A stretch of DNA of 61,664 nucleotides from Paracoccaceae bacterium (GCA_021741245.1 JAIOYF010000018.1:1-61664), one strand, 5' to 3'. Counted from the first letter of the stretch, positions 17,837 through 30,286 are shown. Translations and numbers: made by a program. The notes: generated by a model not told the origin, from the sequence alone.

Positions 17837-18589
17837 CTAGATCTTCCAACCAGAGTGAAGGGCCGCCACACCCATGGTCAGGTTACGATACTTGACCTGT
17901 TCGAACCCGGCTTTGCGGATCATGGTGGCGAAGGCCTCTTGATCCGGAAACTTGCGGATCGATTCGACCAGATACTGATAGCTGTCGCGGTCCCCTGCAA
18001 CGATCTGACCCATGACCGGAATCACGTTGAAAGAGTAAAGGTCATAGGCCTTTTGCAGCAGATCGTTCGGAATCTGGCTGAATTCCAACACCATCAACCG
18101 CCCACCGGGACGCAGCACGCGGTAAGCCTCGCTCAGGGCATCCGCAATCCGCGTGACGTTTCTGATCCCAAAGCTGATGGTGTAGACGTCAAAGGAGTTG
18201 CTTTCAAACGGCAGGGCCATGGCATCACCCACCACCCAATCCAGTCGGTCCGCCATGTGGTCAGCCTCGGCGCGTTGACGCCCGGCGATCAGCATGGATT
18301 CTGTCATGTCGCACACGACAGCCGTCGCCGAAGGCGCCCGGTTCAAGAAGCGAAAGGCGACATCGCCAGTACCACCCGCCACATCCAGCAGACGCTGACC
18401 GGGTCTGGGTGCCAGCCAATCCATCATCCCATCTTTCCAAAGACGGTGCAGCCCCCCAGACATCAGATCATTCATGATGTCATATTTGCTGGCCACGCGC
18501 GTAAAGACGCCGTGAACCATGCCCGCCTTGTCGCCCTCTGGCACGGTTTGGTATCCGAAATGCGTGGTGCGATCAGTTTCATCGGTCAT
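17837..18589 (-). CDS. ubiE: Demethylmenaquinone/2-methoxy-6-polyprenyl-1,4-benzoquinol methyltransferase UbiE
   Basis: UbiE C-methylates the quinone ring using S-adenosylmethionine. The 250-residue product has [37 protein letters not shown] and the SAM-binding [13 protein letters not shown], with the later [10 protein letters not shown] and FGIRNV signatures. The ATG at 18589 gives the family N-terminus; the open frame upstream runs into the divergent mutM leader. It is directly followed by ubiB. Confidence 0.97.
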   Translation of the reverse strand: MTDETDRTTHFGYQTVPEGDKAGMVHGVFTRVASKYDIMNDLMSGGLHRLWKDGMMDWLAPRPGQRLLDVAGGTGDVAFRFLNRAPSATAVVCDMTESMLIAGRQRAEADHMADRLDWVVGDAMALPFESNSFDVYTISFGIRNVTRIADALSEAYRVLRPGGRLMVLEFSQIPNDLLQKAYDLYSFNVIPVMGQIVAGDRDSYQYLVESIRKFPDQEAFATMIRKAGFEQVKYRNLTMGVAALHSGWKI

Positions 18590-18687
18590 GGGACTTGCCG
18601 TTCCTTGTGTCAGCGCCTTCTTATAGGTCGCACAGGCGCCTCTGCAATGCGTCCCCCTGTCCATATTATTCGCATCAAGGGCCAAAA

Positions 18688-19539
18688 ATGCCAGAACTTC
18701 CCGAAGTTGAGACTGTTCGCCGTGGCCTTTTGCCCGCGATGGAAGGGCAGGTGATCGCGCTTGCGCAGGTAAATCGTGCTGATCTGCGCTGGCCCTTCCC
18801 GCCCCAAATGGCAGAACGGCTGACGGGGGCCCGTGTGCTGCGCCTGAGGCGACGGTCGAAATACATCCTTGCCGATCTTTCCACCGACGAGACGTTGCTG
18901 ATCCACCTTGGCATGTCGGGTCGAATGCTGATTTCTGGTGATCTATTGGGCGCGTTTCACCATGACCATCCGGCACCGCAAAAACATGACCACGTGGTTC
19001 TGACGATGGAAAGCGGCGCTCGGGTCACTTTTAACGATGCCCGCCGCTTTGGTGCGATGGATATGTTTCCGACGGCCACCGGCGAGGCGCACCCCCTTTT
19101 GGCGGCTTTGGGCCCCGAACCCTTGGGCAATGCCTTTGATGAGGCCTATCTTTCCGCCCGCCTGAAGGGGCGCAACACACCGATCAAATCTGCCCTGCTG
19201 GATCAGCACATCGTGGCAGGTCTGGGCAACATCTATGTCTGTGAAACGCTGTATCGTGCGGGCATTTCGCCCAAGAAAAAGGCAGGTGATCTTACTGTCA
19301 AACGCGCCTCAGCCTTGGTTCCCATAATTCGTGATGTCTTGACAGAGGCGATTGAGGCGGGTGGTTCTTCCCTGCGCGACTATCGCCAAACGGATGGCGA
19401 GTTGGGGTATTTTCAGCATACGTTTCAGGTCTATGGTCGTGAGGGAGAGCCCTGCCGAACCCCCGGCTGCACCGCACAGATCGAGCGTATCGTGCAATCA
19501 GGGCGATCCAGCTTCTACTGCCCCACGTGCCAGCGGTGA
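18688..19539 (+). CDS. mutM: Formamidopyrimidine-DNA glycosylase (Fpg/MutM)
   Basis: MutM excises 8-oxoguanine and nicks abasic sites. The catalytic N-terminal proline follows the start Met ([14 protein letters not shown]), and the C-terminal zinc finger has CRTPGC and CPTC with KYILADL and [13 protein letters not shown] in between. The 283-residue length is standard. It diverges from ubiE across 98 bases, a common alphaproteobacterial arrangement. Confidence 0.97.
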   Translation: MPELPEVETVRRGLLPAMEGQVIALAQVNRADLRWPFPPQMAERLTGARVLRLRRRSKYILADLSTDETLLIHLGMSGRMLISGDLLGAFHHDHPAPQKHDHVVLTMESGARVTFNDARRFGAMDMFPTATGEAHPLLAALGPEPLGNAFDEAYLSARLKGRNTPIKSALLDQHIVAGLGNIYVCETLYRAGISPKKKAGDLTVKRASALVPIIRDVLTEAIEAGGSSLRDYRQTDGELGYFQHTFQVYGREGEPCRTPGCTAQIERIVQSGRSSFYCPTCQR

Positions 19540-19600
19540 CTTGCCATTGGGACAATAGATGCTAGGAGTCACGCCAAAGTGAAACGCTCGGAGACTGCGC

Positions 19601-20377
19601 ATGGCCTATGAACATCTGATCGTCGAGGTCGAGGATTACGTCACCCTCATCCGCCTCAACCGGCCCGATGCGCTCAATGCGCTCAATGCAAAATTGATGT
19701 CAGAACTGGCCTCCGCCTTGGCTGCGGCGGATGCGGATTCAAACACACGATGCATTGTTCTGACTGGGTCGGAAAAGGCGTTTGCGGCCGGGGCAGACGT
19801 GCGGGAAATGTCGGAAAAGACTTTTACTGAAGTCTTTATCGACAACCTTTTCGCGGATGAAATCGGCGTGATCTGTCGTGTCCGCAAGCCCATCGTCGCG
19901 GCTGTGTCGGGGTATTGCCTTGGCGGTGGATGTGAATTGGCAATGATGTGTGATTTCATCATCTCGTCGGACACAGCAAAATTCGGACAGCCCGAAATCA
20001 ACCTTGGTATCATTGCCGGGATGGGCGGCACGCAGCGCCTGACACGCTTGGTCGGCAAGTCGAAGTCCATGGACATGCATCTGACCGGCCGCTTCATGGA
20101 ATCCGCCGAGGCTGAGCGCTGCGGTCTGGTCAGCCGTGTCTTCCCAGCCAAGGATTTGATGACCGAAGTCCTGAAGATCGCGCAAAAGATCGTCGAGAAA
20201 TCGATGATCTCGACCATGGCCGCCAAAGAATCGGTCAATCGCGCCGAAGAAACATCGCTGACCGAAGGACTTTTGTTCGAGCGTCGCCTGTTCCACGCCA
20301 TGTTTTCGACCGAAGACCAGAAAGAAGGCATGGCAGCCTTCCTTGAAAAGCGGCAACCGCAGTTCCGCGACAAATAA
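19601..20377 (+). CDS. Enoyl-CoA hydratase (crotonase family)
   Basis: The enzyme hydrates trans-2-enoyl-CoA in beta-oxidation. The 258-residue protein has NRPDALNALNAKLM, KAFAAGADVREM (oxyanion loop), GGGCELAMMCDFI with the first catalytic Glu, and GQPEINLGIIAGMGGTQRL with the second. Both glutamates being present argues for a true hydratase rather than an isomerase. It follows mutM and precedes rpsT; it may be its own unit. Confidence 0.93.
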   Translation: MAYEHLIVEVEDYVTLIRLNRPDALNALNAKLMSELASALAAADADSNTRCIVLTGSEKAFAAGADVREMSEKTFTEVFIDNLFADEIGVICRVRKPIVAAVSGYCLGGGCELAMMCDFIISSDTAKFGQPEINLGIIAGMGGTQRLTRLVGKSKSMDMHLTGRFMESAEAERCGLVSRVFPAKDLMTEVLKIAQKIVEKSMISTMAAKESVNRAEETSLTEGLLFERRLFHAMFSTEDQKEGMAAFLEKRQPQFRDK

Positions 20378-20535
20378 CGCCTTTCCTTTCAGACGGCTTT
20401 GCCCTATATCCCGGCCCCACATGCGCGTGGGCCCGCTTAGGCAAGAAATGATTCCGCCCTCGGAATTCAATCCGGGGTGGAGCCTTGGGTCTTTTGTGCA
20501 GATGAAATTTAACTGACCCTAGGAAACCAAAGCCC

Positions 20536-20811
20536 ATGGCAAATACCACCCAGTCCAAAAAGCGCGCCCGCCAGTCTGAAGCCCGCTACGATGTGAACAA
20601 GGCCCGCCGTTCGCGGATCCGTACGTTTGTCCGCAAAGTTGAAGAAGCAATTGCTTCTGGCGATTCTGCCGCTGCGGCCGAGGCTTTCAAAAACGCTCAG
20701 CCAGAACTCGCCCGTGGCGTGACCAAAGGTGTGCTTCACAAGAACACCGTGTCGCGTAAAATCTCGCGTCTGTCGTCCCGCGTAAAAGCACTTTCGGCCC
20801 CATCGGCCTGA
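20536..20811 (+). CDS. rpsT: 30S ribosomal protein S20
   Basis: S20 binds 16S rRNA in the body of the 30S subunit. The 91-residue product starts [21 protein letters not shown] and is rich in Lys, Arg and Ala as expected, with the conserved [20 protein letters not shown] near the end. rpsT before dnaA is typical for alphaproteobacteria. A good intrinsic terminator follows. Confidence 0.97.
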   Translation: MANTTQSKKRARQSEARYDVNKARRSRIRTFVRKVEEAIASGDSAAAAEAFKNAQPELARGVTKGVLHKNTVSRKISRLSSRVKALSAPSA

Positions 20812-20835
20812 TTGTTCGAATAGATCAATGTCAAG

Positions 20836-20862
20836 GGCGTTCCGGGTTCGGGACGCCTTTTT
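20836..20862 (+). terminator. Rho-independent terminator of rpsT
   Basis: GGCGTTCC / GGGACGCC forms an 8-bp stem with one G-U pair and a 6-base loop, followed by TTTTT. Confidence 0.85.
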
Positions 20863-21329
20863 CATTGGTACAGGCGGAAAACACCATGGTTTTAAAGCGC
20901 AATGTGGCGGATTTGCCTACCACCCCGGATTCGCAGACGCCAAAGGTATGTCAATATCGAAGTTCTGTTGCGAATACCTTCACGGAGTTGCTAGCTTGGC
21001 CCAACGATTCACCTCGTCTGGGGGACATGACGAGATCTGAAATCTAGCCCAAAGGAAAAGCTGCCAGGCAACTTTTGTGCAAAGTGTTTCGGGTCATTGG
21101 GGATGTGACATGTGCGTTTTTTTTCGCACATAGAACGAACCTTTGGGCGGCAGTATATTACTGTCGCTTCTAATTATGTCTTGCTCCCATTTCGTAAGGA
21201 CCAGAAACATCAATGCATCAATGCGGTGCAATTGGTGCTGTGCTCTGTGGGTCGTGTGTGTGTAGTGTTAGAACAGGGTATGCCGGCTGCCGGCTTTTAT
21301 AAGCCCATAAAGACAACAGGTTAGATAGT
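20863..21329 (+). promoter_or_regulatory. dnaA upstream region
   Basis: This 467-base stretch holds the dnaA control region and no convincing gene. It contains two GANTC methylation sites (GATTC at 20928 and 21006), a 7-bp hairpin ATGTGCG / CGCACAT closing on a loop of eight Ts (21110-21131), and an inverted repeat CAGTA-TAT-TACTG at 21151-21163. No good match to the DnaA box TTATCCACA was seen, so I do not call an origin here. Confidence 0.55.
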
Positions 21330-22736
21330 ATGACGGACGACACGTGGGGACAGGTTCGTGAAGAACTCATCAAGCGGGTGGGCAAAAATAACTACAAGAC
21401 ATGGATAGAACCGCTGCGTCTTTCGGGCCTTAAGAATGGCGTCGCACTCTTTGAAGTGCCAACATCATTTTTCGGCGATTGGGTGTCGCGCAATTTCGTT
21501 GACCAGATCCGGGGACAGTTGTCCCTTGCTGGCAGCCCCGTTGATCGGGTGGAATTCACTGTAGCTACTGGGCAAAGACCGGTCGCTGACCCTGCACGCA
21601 TTTCAGCAAAACCCGCAGTGACCCGCGAGGTCCCTCGTCGGCCTTTGGCAGCACACAGCGTGCCGATGCGCCCACGGATCACCGGCGAAGGCGACATCTC
21701 TGGCGCCCAACTTGAGCCACGTTTTACCTTTGAGTCCTTCGTTGTCGGCAAGCCGAACGAATTGGCCTATGCCGCCGCACGCCGTGTCGCAGAGGGCGGG
21801 CCTGTCGCCTATAATCCGCTGTTCCTTTATGGCGGCGTCGGTCTGGGTAAAACACACCTGATGCATGCCATTGCGCATGAGCTGCAACAAAGCCGTCCCG
21901 ATCTGCACGTGCTTTATCTATCGGCAGAGCAGTTCATGTATCGCTTTGTGCAGGCGCTTCGCGACAAGCAGATCATGGATTTCAAAGAGCTCTTCCGATC
22001 GGTCGATGTGCTGATGGTGGATGATGTGCAGTTCATCGCAGGCAAAGATTCGACCCAAGAAGAATTCTTCCACACGTTTAACGCGCTGGTCGATCAGAAC
22101 AAACAGATCGTCATTTCGGCCGACCGTGCGCCGGGAGAGATCAAGGATCTGGAAGAGCGCATTCGCTCGCGGCTTCAATGCGGCTTGGTCGTCGATCTGC
22201 ATCCGACCGACTACGAACTGCGTCTGGGGATCTTGCAGGCCAAGGTCGACCACTACCGCAATCAGTATCGCGGCCTTGTCATGGCTTCGGGCGTGCTGGA
22301 ATTTCTGGCCCATCGGATCACGACCAATGTCCGTGTGCTTGAAGGGGCTTTGATGCGCCTTTTTGCCTTTGCCAGCCTTGTCGGGCGCGAGATCAACCTC
22401 GACCTCGTTCAGGAATGTCTTTCCGACATCCTGCGCGCCTCGGACAAACGGGTCACGATTGAAGAGATTCAGCGCAAGGTGGCGGAGCATTACAATGTGC
22501 GTCTTGCCGATATGATCGGCCCAAAGCGTCTGCGGACCATCGCGCGGCCCCGTCAGGTTGCAATGTATCTCGCCAAGCAAATGACGCAACGCAGCCTGCC
22601 TGAAATTGGTCGCCGTTTTGGCGGTCGTGATCACACCACCATCATGCACGGCATTCGCAAGATCGAAGAGCTGATGGTGGCTGACAATCAGCTTGCTGAT
22701 GATGTGCAATTGCTAAAGCGTTTGTTGCAAAACTGA
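21330..22736 (+). CDS. dnaA: Chromosomal replication initiator DnaA
   Basis: DnaA binds and melts oriC. The 468-residue protein has domain I (WGQVREELIKRVGKNNYKTWI), a proline-rich linker, the AAA+ domain with Walker A GGVGLGKTH and Walker B VLMVDDVQFIAG, and the C-terminal DNA-binding signature FGGRDHTTIMHGIRKIE. The ATG at 21330 starts the conserved domain I. A terminator follows, so dnaN probably has its own promoter. Confidence 0.98.
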   Translation: MTDDTWGQVREELIKRVGKNNYKTWIEPLRLSGLKNGVALFEVPTSFFGDWVSRNFVDQIRGQLSLAGSPVDRVEFTVATGQRPVADPARISAKPAVTREVPRRPLAAHSVPMRPRITGEGDISGAQLEPRFTFESFVVGKPNELAYAAARRVAEGGPVAYNPLFLYGGVGLGKTHLMHAIAHELQQSRPDLHVLYLSAEQFMYRFVQALRDKQIMDFKELFRSVDVLMVDDVQFIAGKDSTQEEFFHTFNALVDQNKQIVISADRAPGEIKDLEERIRSRLQCGLVVDLHPTDYELRLGILQAKVDHYRNQYRGLVMASGVLEFLAHRITTNVRVLEGALMRLFAFASLVGREINLDLVQECLSDILRASDKRVTIEEIQRKVAEHYNVRLADMIGPKRLRTIARPRQVAMYLAKQMTQRSLPEIGRRFGGRDHTTIMHGIRKIEELMVADNQLADDVQLLKRLLQN

Positions 22737-22765
22737 CCTTCTGGGGCAGACCACGTCTTTCAGAC

Positions 22766-22793
22766 AAGGGTTGCCAATACGGCAGCCCTTTTT
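22766..22793 (+). terminator. Rho-independent terminator of dnaA
   Basis: AAGGGTTGCC / GGCAGCCCTT forms a 10-bp stem with one G-U pair and loop AATAC, running into TTT. The next 260 bases before dnaN (22794-23054) hold the dnaN promoter region and nothing else I recognise. Confidence 0.85.
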
Positions 22794-23054
22794 GATTCGG
22801 GCCAAGGGCATGGGATACCGTTTGTGGCTGCTCGGGGGTCGTTGAAAAGGTGTTTGGCTCACGGCAGCTTGGTCACGCAACAACACTATATCTGGCGTAA
22901 TCATCGCTGCTTGCGCCAAGAAGGCCGCAAAATCTGTGACCGCCATGCAATGCAGCCGTTGCACCATGGCCTTAGGCGGCCTAAACCCTTGTTAAACTCG
23001 CCAAAGCGGCTAATTTGACCGCCCCAAGCGCGGGCAAGACCAAGGGATGGCATC

Positions 23055-24173
23055 ATGAAGCTTAGCATTGAACGTGGCACACTTCTCAAGGCCCTGTCGC
23101 AGGCGCAATCCGTGGTCGAGCGGCGCAACACAATCCCGATTCTGGCCAATGTGCTGATCGAGGCCGATGGCGCGCAAGTCAGCCTGCGGGCAACCGATCT
23201 TGATATCGAGGTGGTTGACCGCGCCCCCGCCATGGTGGAACGCGCCGGCGCCACGACCGTTTCAGCGGTCATGTTGCATGAGATCGTTCGCAAATTGCCC
23301 GACGGCTCGCTGGTGAACCTGATCGAAGATCCGGCCTCGGGACGGCTGACCATTACGGCGGGGCGCTCGACCTTCAGTCTGGCCACCTTGCCCAAGGAAG
23401 ATTTCCCGGTCATGGCCACGTCGGAATATGCTACGAACTTTTCGGCCCCTGCCCCGGCACTGCGCCGCCTGTTCGACAAGGCGAAGTTCGCAATCTCGAC
23501 AGAAGAAACCCGCTATTACCTCAACGGCGTGTATATGCATGTGTCCTCGGGCGAAGACGGCCCCGTGTTGCGCTGCGTAGCCACCGATGGTCATCGCCTT
23601 GCGCGCATTGATGCCGCCCTGCCAGAGGGCGCGAATGGCATGCCCGGCGTGATCGTACCGCGCAAAACCGTGGGCGAGTTGCGCAAGCTTCTGGATGATG
23701 ATGAGGCGATGATCGCCGTATCGGTTTCCGAAACCAAGGTGCGCTTTGCAACTCCGGCAATCACGCTGACTTCAAAAGTCATCGATGGCACCTTCCCCGA
23801 TTACACGCGTGTGATTCCCACCGGAAACACCCGGCGTCTGGAAGTTGACGCCAGCGAATTTGCCAAGGCCGTCGACCGCGTGGCCACGGTGTCCTCGGAA
23901 CGCAGCCGTGCGGTCAAGCTGTCGCTGGATGAAGACCGCCTTGTGCTGTCGGTCAACGCCCCCGATTCTGGCGCGGCCGAAGAAGAGCTGGCCGTTGCTT
24001 ATTCGGACGAACATCTGGAGATTGGCTTTAACGCCAAATACCTGTTGGAAATCGCAAGCCAAGTGGATCGCGAGAACGCCGTGTTCATGTTCAACTCCTC
24101 GGGCGATCCGACCCTGATGCGTGAGGGCAATGACACCAGCGCCATCTATGTGGTCATGCCGATGCGCGTGTGA
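23055..24173 (+). CDS. dnaN: DNA polymerase III beta sliding clamp
   Basis: The clamp tethers polymerase III to DNA. The 372-residue product shows three repeated clamp domains, starting MKLSIERGTLLKALSQAQSVVERRNTIPIL, with YYLNGVYMH and ATDGHRLA in domain II, and ends in the typical VVMPMRV. It lies between dnaA and recF, the canonical order. Confidence 0.98.
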   Translation: MKLSIERGTLLKALSQAQSVVERRNTIPILANVLIEADGAQVSLRATDLDIEVVDRAPAMVERAGATTVSAVMLHEIVRKLPDGSLVNLIEDPASGRLTITAGRSTFSLATLPKEDFPVMATSEYATNFSAPAPALRRLFDKAKFAISTEETRYYLNGVYMHVSSGEDGPVLRCVATDGHRLARIDAALPEGANGMPGVIVPRKTVGELRKLLDDDEAMIAVSVSETKVRFATPAITLTSKVIDGTFPDYTRVIPTGNTRRLEVDASEFAKAVDRVATVSSERSRAVKLSLDEDRLVLSVNAPDSGAAEEELAVAYSDEHLEIGFNAKYLLEIASQVDRENAVFMFNSSGDPTLMREGNDTSAIYVVMPMRV

Positions 24174-24186
24174 CGATCTGCGGAAC

Positions 24187-24261
24187 GGGGGGTTTTGCAC
24201 CCCCCACGACATTGGCGTGACCGCCAATGTCTCCCCCCGCAGGATATTTTTGAACAGATGA
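24187..24261 (+). repeat. Family repeat: hairpins plus GGATATTTTTGAACAGATGA tail (copy 1)
   Basis: The element comprises a 6-bp hairpin (GGGGGG / CCCCCC, 24187-24205), a perfect 10-bp hairpin (GACATTGGCG / CGCCAATGTC, 24208-24231) and a 20-base tail at 24242-24261 repeated exactly at 35472-35491. Placed between dnaN and recF it may also terminate dnaN transcription. Confidence 0.7.
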
Positions 24262-24274
24262 AGGGGGGGCTCGC

Positions 24275-25363
24275 GTGAGCGGTCTGGCCATCACGCAGCT
24301 GAGCCTGTCGCATTTCCGCAGCCATCGCCTGACGCGGCTGGTCTTTGATGGCCGGCCCGTGGCAATTCATGGACCCAATGGGGCGGGCAAGACCAATATC
24401 CTTGAGGCGGTTTCCCTGTTGTCGCCCGGTCGCGGGATCAGGCGGGCAGCGGCGGATGAACTGGCGCGCAAGCCCGAGGCGATCGGCTGGAAGATCGCGG
24501 CAAAGATCGACGGTCTTGCGGCGGGTCATGAGGTTGAGACTTTTGCCGAAGGCAGCGACGCCCGCGTTGTCCGCATTGATGGCAAGGCAGCGACGCAGGT
24601 CATGTTGGGCCGGATATGCCGTGTGCTTTGGCTGGTGCCCGCGATGGACCGTCTGTGGATTGAGGCGGCGGAGGGGCGCAGACGGTTTCTTGATCGTATG
24701 ACCCTGTCATTTGCCCCTGATCACGCAGAGGCGACCCTTGCCTATGAAAAGGCGATGCGCGACCGCAACCGTTTGCTAAAAGATCAAGTGGCTGACCCAC
24801 ATTGGTACACTGCGCTGGAGGCGCAGATGGCGGATGCGGCCGCTTTGATCATGGCCAATCGGACGCTCGCGCTTTCTCGGTTGGCCGCGGCGCAACAGGG
24901 GGCCGAGACGGCGTTTCCTCGCGCAGACTTGTCCCTGATGCATCCTGAGGGCGAGGTCGACGATCTGTTGGCACATTGGGGTCAGAACCGCCGCCGGGAC
25001 ATGGCGGCAGGCCGGACCTTGGTCGGGCCGCACCGGGTGGATCTTTCGGCGATCTTCAAGGCCAAGGGTGTGGCCGCCGACCAATGTTCGACAGGGGAAC
25101 AAAAGGCGCTGTTGATCAGCCTGATCTTGGCAAATGCCCGTGCGCTTGCCGCCGATCTGGGCCGCGCGCCGATCCTGCTGTTGGATGAGGTGGCCGCCCA
25201 TCTGGACGAAAACCGCAGGGCGGCCCTCTATGACGAAATCTGCGCCTTGGGGGCGCAAGCCCTGATGACAGGCACGGAACCGGGGCTGTTTGACAGTCTG
25301 GGCCAAAGGGCGCAAAGCTTGGGCGTAGCTGAGGATGGCGGACTTTCAAAGGTGTCGGAATGA
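24275..25363 (+). CDS. recF: DNA replication and repair protein RecF
   Basis: RecF is an SMC-like ATPase that loads RecA at gaps with RecOR. The 362-residue product has LSLSHFRSHR, Walker A GPNGAGKTN, the signature-like CSTGEQKALLISLILA and Walker B LLLDEVAAHLD. The start is GTG at 24275 with AAGGGGGGG upstream. Its TGA overlaps the next ATG. Confidence 0.96.
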   Translation: MSGLAITQLSLSHFRSHRLTRLVFDGRPVAIHGPNGAGKTNILEAVSLLSPGRGIRRAAADELARKPEAIGWKIAAKIDGLAAGHEVETFAEGSDARVVRIDGKAATQVMLGRICRVLWLVPAMDRLWIEAAEGRRRFLDRMTLSFAPDHAEATLAYEKAMRDRNRLLKDQVADPHWYTALEAQMADAAALIMANRTLALSRLAAAQQGAETAFPRADLSLMHPEGEVDDLLAHWGQNRRRDMAAGRTLVGPHRVDLSAIFKAKGVAADQCSTGEQKALLISLILANARALAADLGRAPILLLDEVAAHLDENRRAALYDEICALGAQALMTGTEPGLFDSLGQRAQSLGVAEDGGLSKVSE

Positions 25364-25782
25364 CCCCACAACGTGTGACCCTGATTACCCTTGGTGTGGC
25401 CGATCTGGTCTCGGCCAAGGCCTTTTATGCGCGCTTAGGATGGACGGAACATTCCGGGACCGAAGGGGTTGCCTTTTACCAGATGCACGGGGTGGTTCTG
25501 GGGCTGTTCGGGCGGGCGGATCTGGCGCGCGATCAGGGCCGCGAGGGGGCTGATCTGGGGACAGGGGCCATAACCCTGGCGCAGAACTTCGCCACCGAAG
25601 CCGAGGTGGATGCGGCCTTTGACGCCGCAATCCGTGCCGGGGGCACCGCATTGAAGCAGCCCGAAAAGGTCTTTTGGGGCGGTTATTCAGGGTATTGGGC
25701 CGATCCGGACGGGCATGTCTGGGAAGTGGCGATGAACCCCTTTTGGCCACTGAATGACGATGGGTCGCTGACCCTTCCATGA
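25360..25782 (+). CDS. VOC family (glyoxalase/bleomycin-resistance fold) protein
   Basis: The 140-residue protein has paired beta-alpha-beta-beta-beta units of the VOC fold: VTLITLGVADLVSAKAFYARLGW at the start and GYSGYWADPDGHVWEVAMNP at the end, where Glu is a likely metal ligand. The substrate is unknown. It overlaps recF by ATGA and the LysE-type gene by ATGA, so it may be carried on the recF transcript. Confidence 0.88.
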   Translation: MTPQRVTLITLGVADLVSAKAFYARLGWTEHSGTEGVAFYQMHGVVLGLFGRADLARDQGREGADLGTGAITLAQNFATEAEVDAAFDAAIRAGGTALKQPEKVFWGGYSGYWADPDGHVWEVAMNPFWPLNDDGSLTLP

Positions 25783-26399
25783 CGGTGACTTTTCATCAAC
25801 TGTTTCTCTATGCCGGTGGCATGGCTGTGCTGTGGGTGATCCCCGGCCCGGTCTGGGTTGCGCTGACCGCCCGCGCGCTGTCGGGGGGCATGGCAGGGGC
25901 ATGGCCCTTGGCCGTGGGCGTGGCCCTTGGCGATCTGATCTGGCCGCTTTGTGCGATCTTTGGCCTGTCGTGGGTCTTGTCGGTCTATGGCGGTTTTCTG
26001 GAGGCCTTACGTTGGATCGCCGCAGCGGTGTTTCTAACGATGGGGATCATGCTGATCCGCAAGCCCGCCACAGCCATGACGGCAGACAGTCGTCTGACCA
26101 AACCGGGCCTTTGGGCAGGCTTTGCCGTGGGGGTGGCGGCGGTGATTGGAAACCCCAAGGCGATCTTGTTCTACATGGGCGTGCTGCCCGGCTTTTTTGA
26201 CCTGAGCCGTGTGACGCCCCTCGACATCTGCGCCATCATCGCCGTCTCGGCCACGGTGCCGATGCTGGGCAACCTTGGCCTAGCGCTGTTTCTGGATCGT
26301 GCGCGCAAGCTTTTGTCCAGCCCATCGGCCCTGCGCCGCCTGAACCTGATTTCGGGGGGTTTACTGGTGGCTGTCGGCCTGATCATTCCCTTCACCTGA
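25779..26399 (+). CDS. LysE/RhtB family translocator
   Basis: The 206-residue protein has about six membrane helices and the LysE-family features VIPGPVWVALTARALSGG near the N-terminus and NPKAILFYMGVLPGFFDL in the middle. The family exports amino acids or related metabolites. The substrate is not predictable. It is coupled to the VOC gene and is the last gene before gyrB. Confidence 0.9.
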   Translation: MTVTFHQLFLYAGGMAVLWVIPGPVWVALTARALSGGMAGAWPLAVGVALGDLIWPLCAIFGLSWVLSVYGGFLEALRWIAAAVFLTMGIMLIRKPATAMTADSRLTKPGLWAGFAVGVAAVIGNPKAILFYMGVLPGFFDLSRVTPLDICAIIAVSATVPMLGNLGLALFLDRARKLLSSPSALRRLNLISGGLLVAVGLIIPFT

Positions 26400-26451
26400 C
26401 ACCCTAAATATTGTGTCCAAGGGGTGACATTTCCCCCCCAAACCGCTATAA

Positions 26452-28932
<2,481 letters not shown>

Positions 28933-28965
28933 TCGCGTCAGCATTCAAAGGCCTACAAAGCAAAA

Positions 28966-28984
28966 GGGCGGCCATTGGCCGCCC
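28966..28984. terminator. Bidirectional terminator between gyrB and the convergent polyamine genes
   Basis: GGGCGGCC / GGCCGCCC forms an 8-bp stem with a 3-base loop. On the minus strand it is followed by TTTTGCTTT, and on the plus strand by a TTTT nine bases on. Confidence 0.8.
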
Positions 28985-29007
28985 GATGCGTTTTATGGGG
29001 TTCCGGT

Positions 29008-30243
29008 TTAGAACGACAGCGCGCGATCGCCGCTTGCATCCTTGATACGGGTCGGCAGGCCGATCTCGTTCAGCAGGTTGATAAAGGGCTTTGGGTCCAT
29101 ATCCTCGACATTGGCCATGTGGCCCACGTCCCATGTGCCATCCGCGATCAGCAGGGCCGCGGCCACCGGGGGCACGCCTGCGGTATAGCTGATGCCTTGG
29201 CTGCCCACCTCTTCATAGGCCTCCTTATGGTCGGCCACGTTATAGATCAGCACCTCAACCGGTTTGCCATCCTTGACGCCCTTTACCACATCGCCGATGC
29301 AGGTCTTGCCCGTGTAATTCGGCGCAAGGCTGGCAGGGTCGGGCAGCACGGCCTTGACCACCTTTAGCGGGATCACCTCTAGCCCTTCGGCGGTTTTCAC
29401 GGGCTGTTCGGACAACAGGCCAAGGTTTTTCAGCACCGTAAAGACGTTGATGTAGTGGTCGCCAAAACCCATCCAGAACCGCACATCGGCCTGCGGATAG
29501 CGGGCGGAAAGGGAATGCACCTCATCGTGGCCGGTCAGATAGGTCTTTTGCGCACCCACAACCGGCAGGTCCCATGTCTGACCCACCTCAAACATCGTGT
29601 TGGTCTGCCACGCGCCGTTTTGCCACGAATAGACGGTGCCAGTGAATTCGCGAAAGTTGATCTCGGGGTCAAAGTTGGTCGAGAACCATTTGCCATGCGA
29701 TCCGGCATTGATATCCACGATATCGATGGACTGGACCTCATCCATCATGCCTTCGGCCACGCGGGCATAGGCATTGACCACGCCGGGATCAAACCCCACA
29801 CCCAGAATCGCCGTCACCCCTGCCGCACGGCATGCCTCACGCCGCTTCCATTCGTAATTGCCATACCACGGCGGGGTCTCACAAATCTTGGCCGGGTCTT
29901 CGTGAATGGCGGTGTCCATATAGGCCGCGCCCGTCTCGATACAGGCCTGCAAAACGGTCATGTTCACAAAGGGCGAACCCACGTTGATCACGATCTGGCA
30001 GCCCGTGGCCCCGATCAGCGCGGCCACAGCGGCGCTGTCCATTGCATCCACACCATGTGCAGTGAACACGCCCGGCACCTTCATCGCCGCTTTGGCATGC
30101 ACGCTGTCGATGATATCTTGCGCCTTGGACACCGTCCGGCTGGCGATATGCAAATCGCCCAAGCGGTCATTATGTTGCGCGCATTTATGCGCCACAACCT
30201 GCGCCACGCCACCTGCACCAATGATCAGAACATTCCGTTTCAC
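29008..30243 (-). CDS. Carboxynorspermidine/carboxyspermidine dehydrogenase (saccharopine dehydrogenase family)
   Basis: This enzyme condenses a diamine with aspartate semialdehyde and reduces the imine to carboxy(nor)spermidine. The Rossmann motif VLIIGAGGVAQVVAHK opens the 411-residue product; VNVGSPFVNMTVLQACIETGAAYMDTAIHEDP and ILGVGFDPGVVNAYA are characteristic. The start is GTG at 30243 with AAAGGAG upstream. The decarboxylase for the next step lies 43 bases upstream in the same direction, which fixes the pathway. Confidence 0.93.
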   Translation of the reverse strand: MKRNVLIIGAGGVAQVVAHKCAQHNDRLGDLHIASRTVSKAQDIIDSVHAKAAMKVPGVFTAHGVDAMDSAAVAALIGATGCQIVINVGSPFVNMTVLQACIETGAAYMDTAIHEDPAKICETPPWYGNYEWKRREACRAAGVTAILGVGFDPGVVNAYARVAEGMMDEVQSIDIVDINAGSHGKWFSTNFDPEINFREFTGTVYSWQNGAWQTNTMFEVGQTWDLPVVGAQKTYLTGHDEVHSLSARYPQADVRFWMGFGDHYINVFTVLKNLGLLSEQPVKTAEGLEVIPLKVVKAVLPDPASLAPNYTGKTCIGDVVKGVKDGKPVEVLIYNVADHKEAYEEVGSQGISYTAGVPPVAAALLIADGTWDVGHMANVEDMDPKPFINLLNEIGLPTRIKDASGDRALSF

Positions 30244-30286
30244 TTCGAACCGTCTCCTTTAAGGACAGAGGGAAGGGGGCACCCTT

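Noticed and set aside
20812-23054. Chromosome origin oriC beside dnaA
   Set aside because: No cluster of DnaA boxes near TTATCCACA was found in the two spacers flanking dnaA. In many alphaproteobacteria the origin lies away from dnaA, near hemE or parAB, neither of which is in the window.
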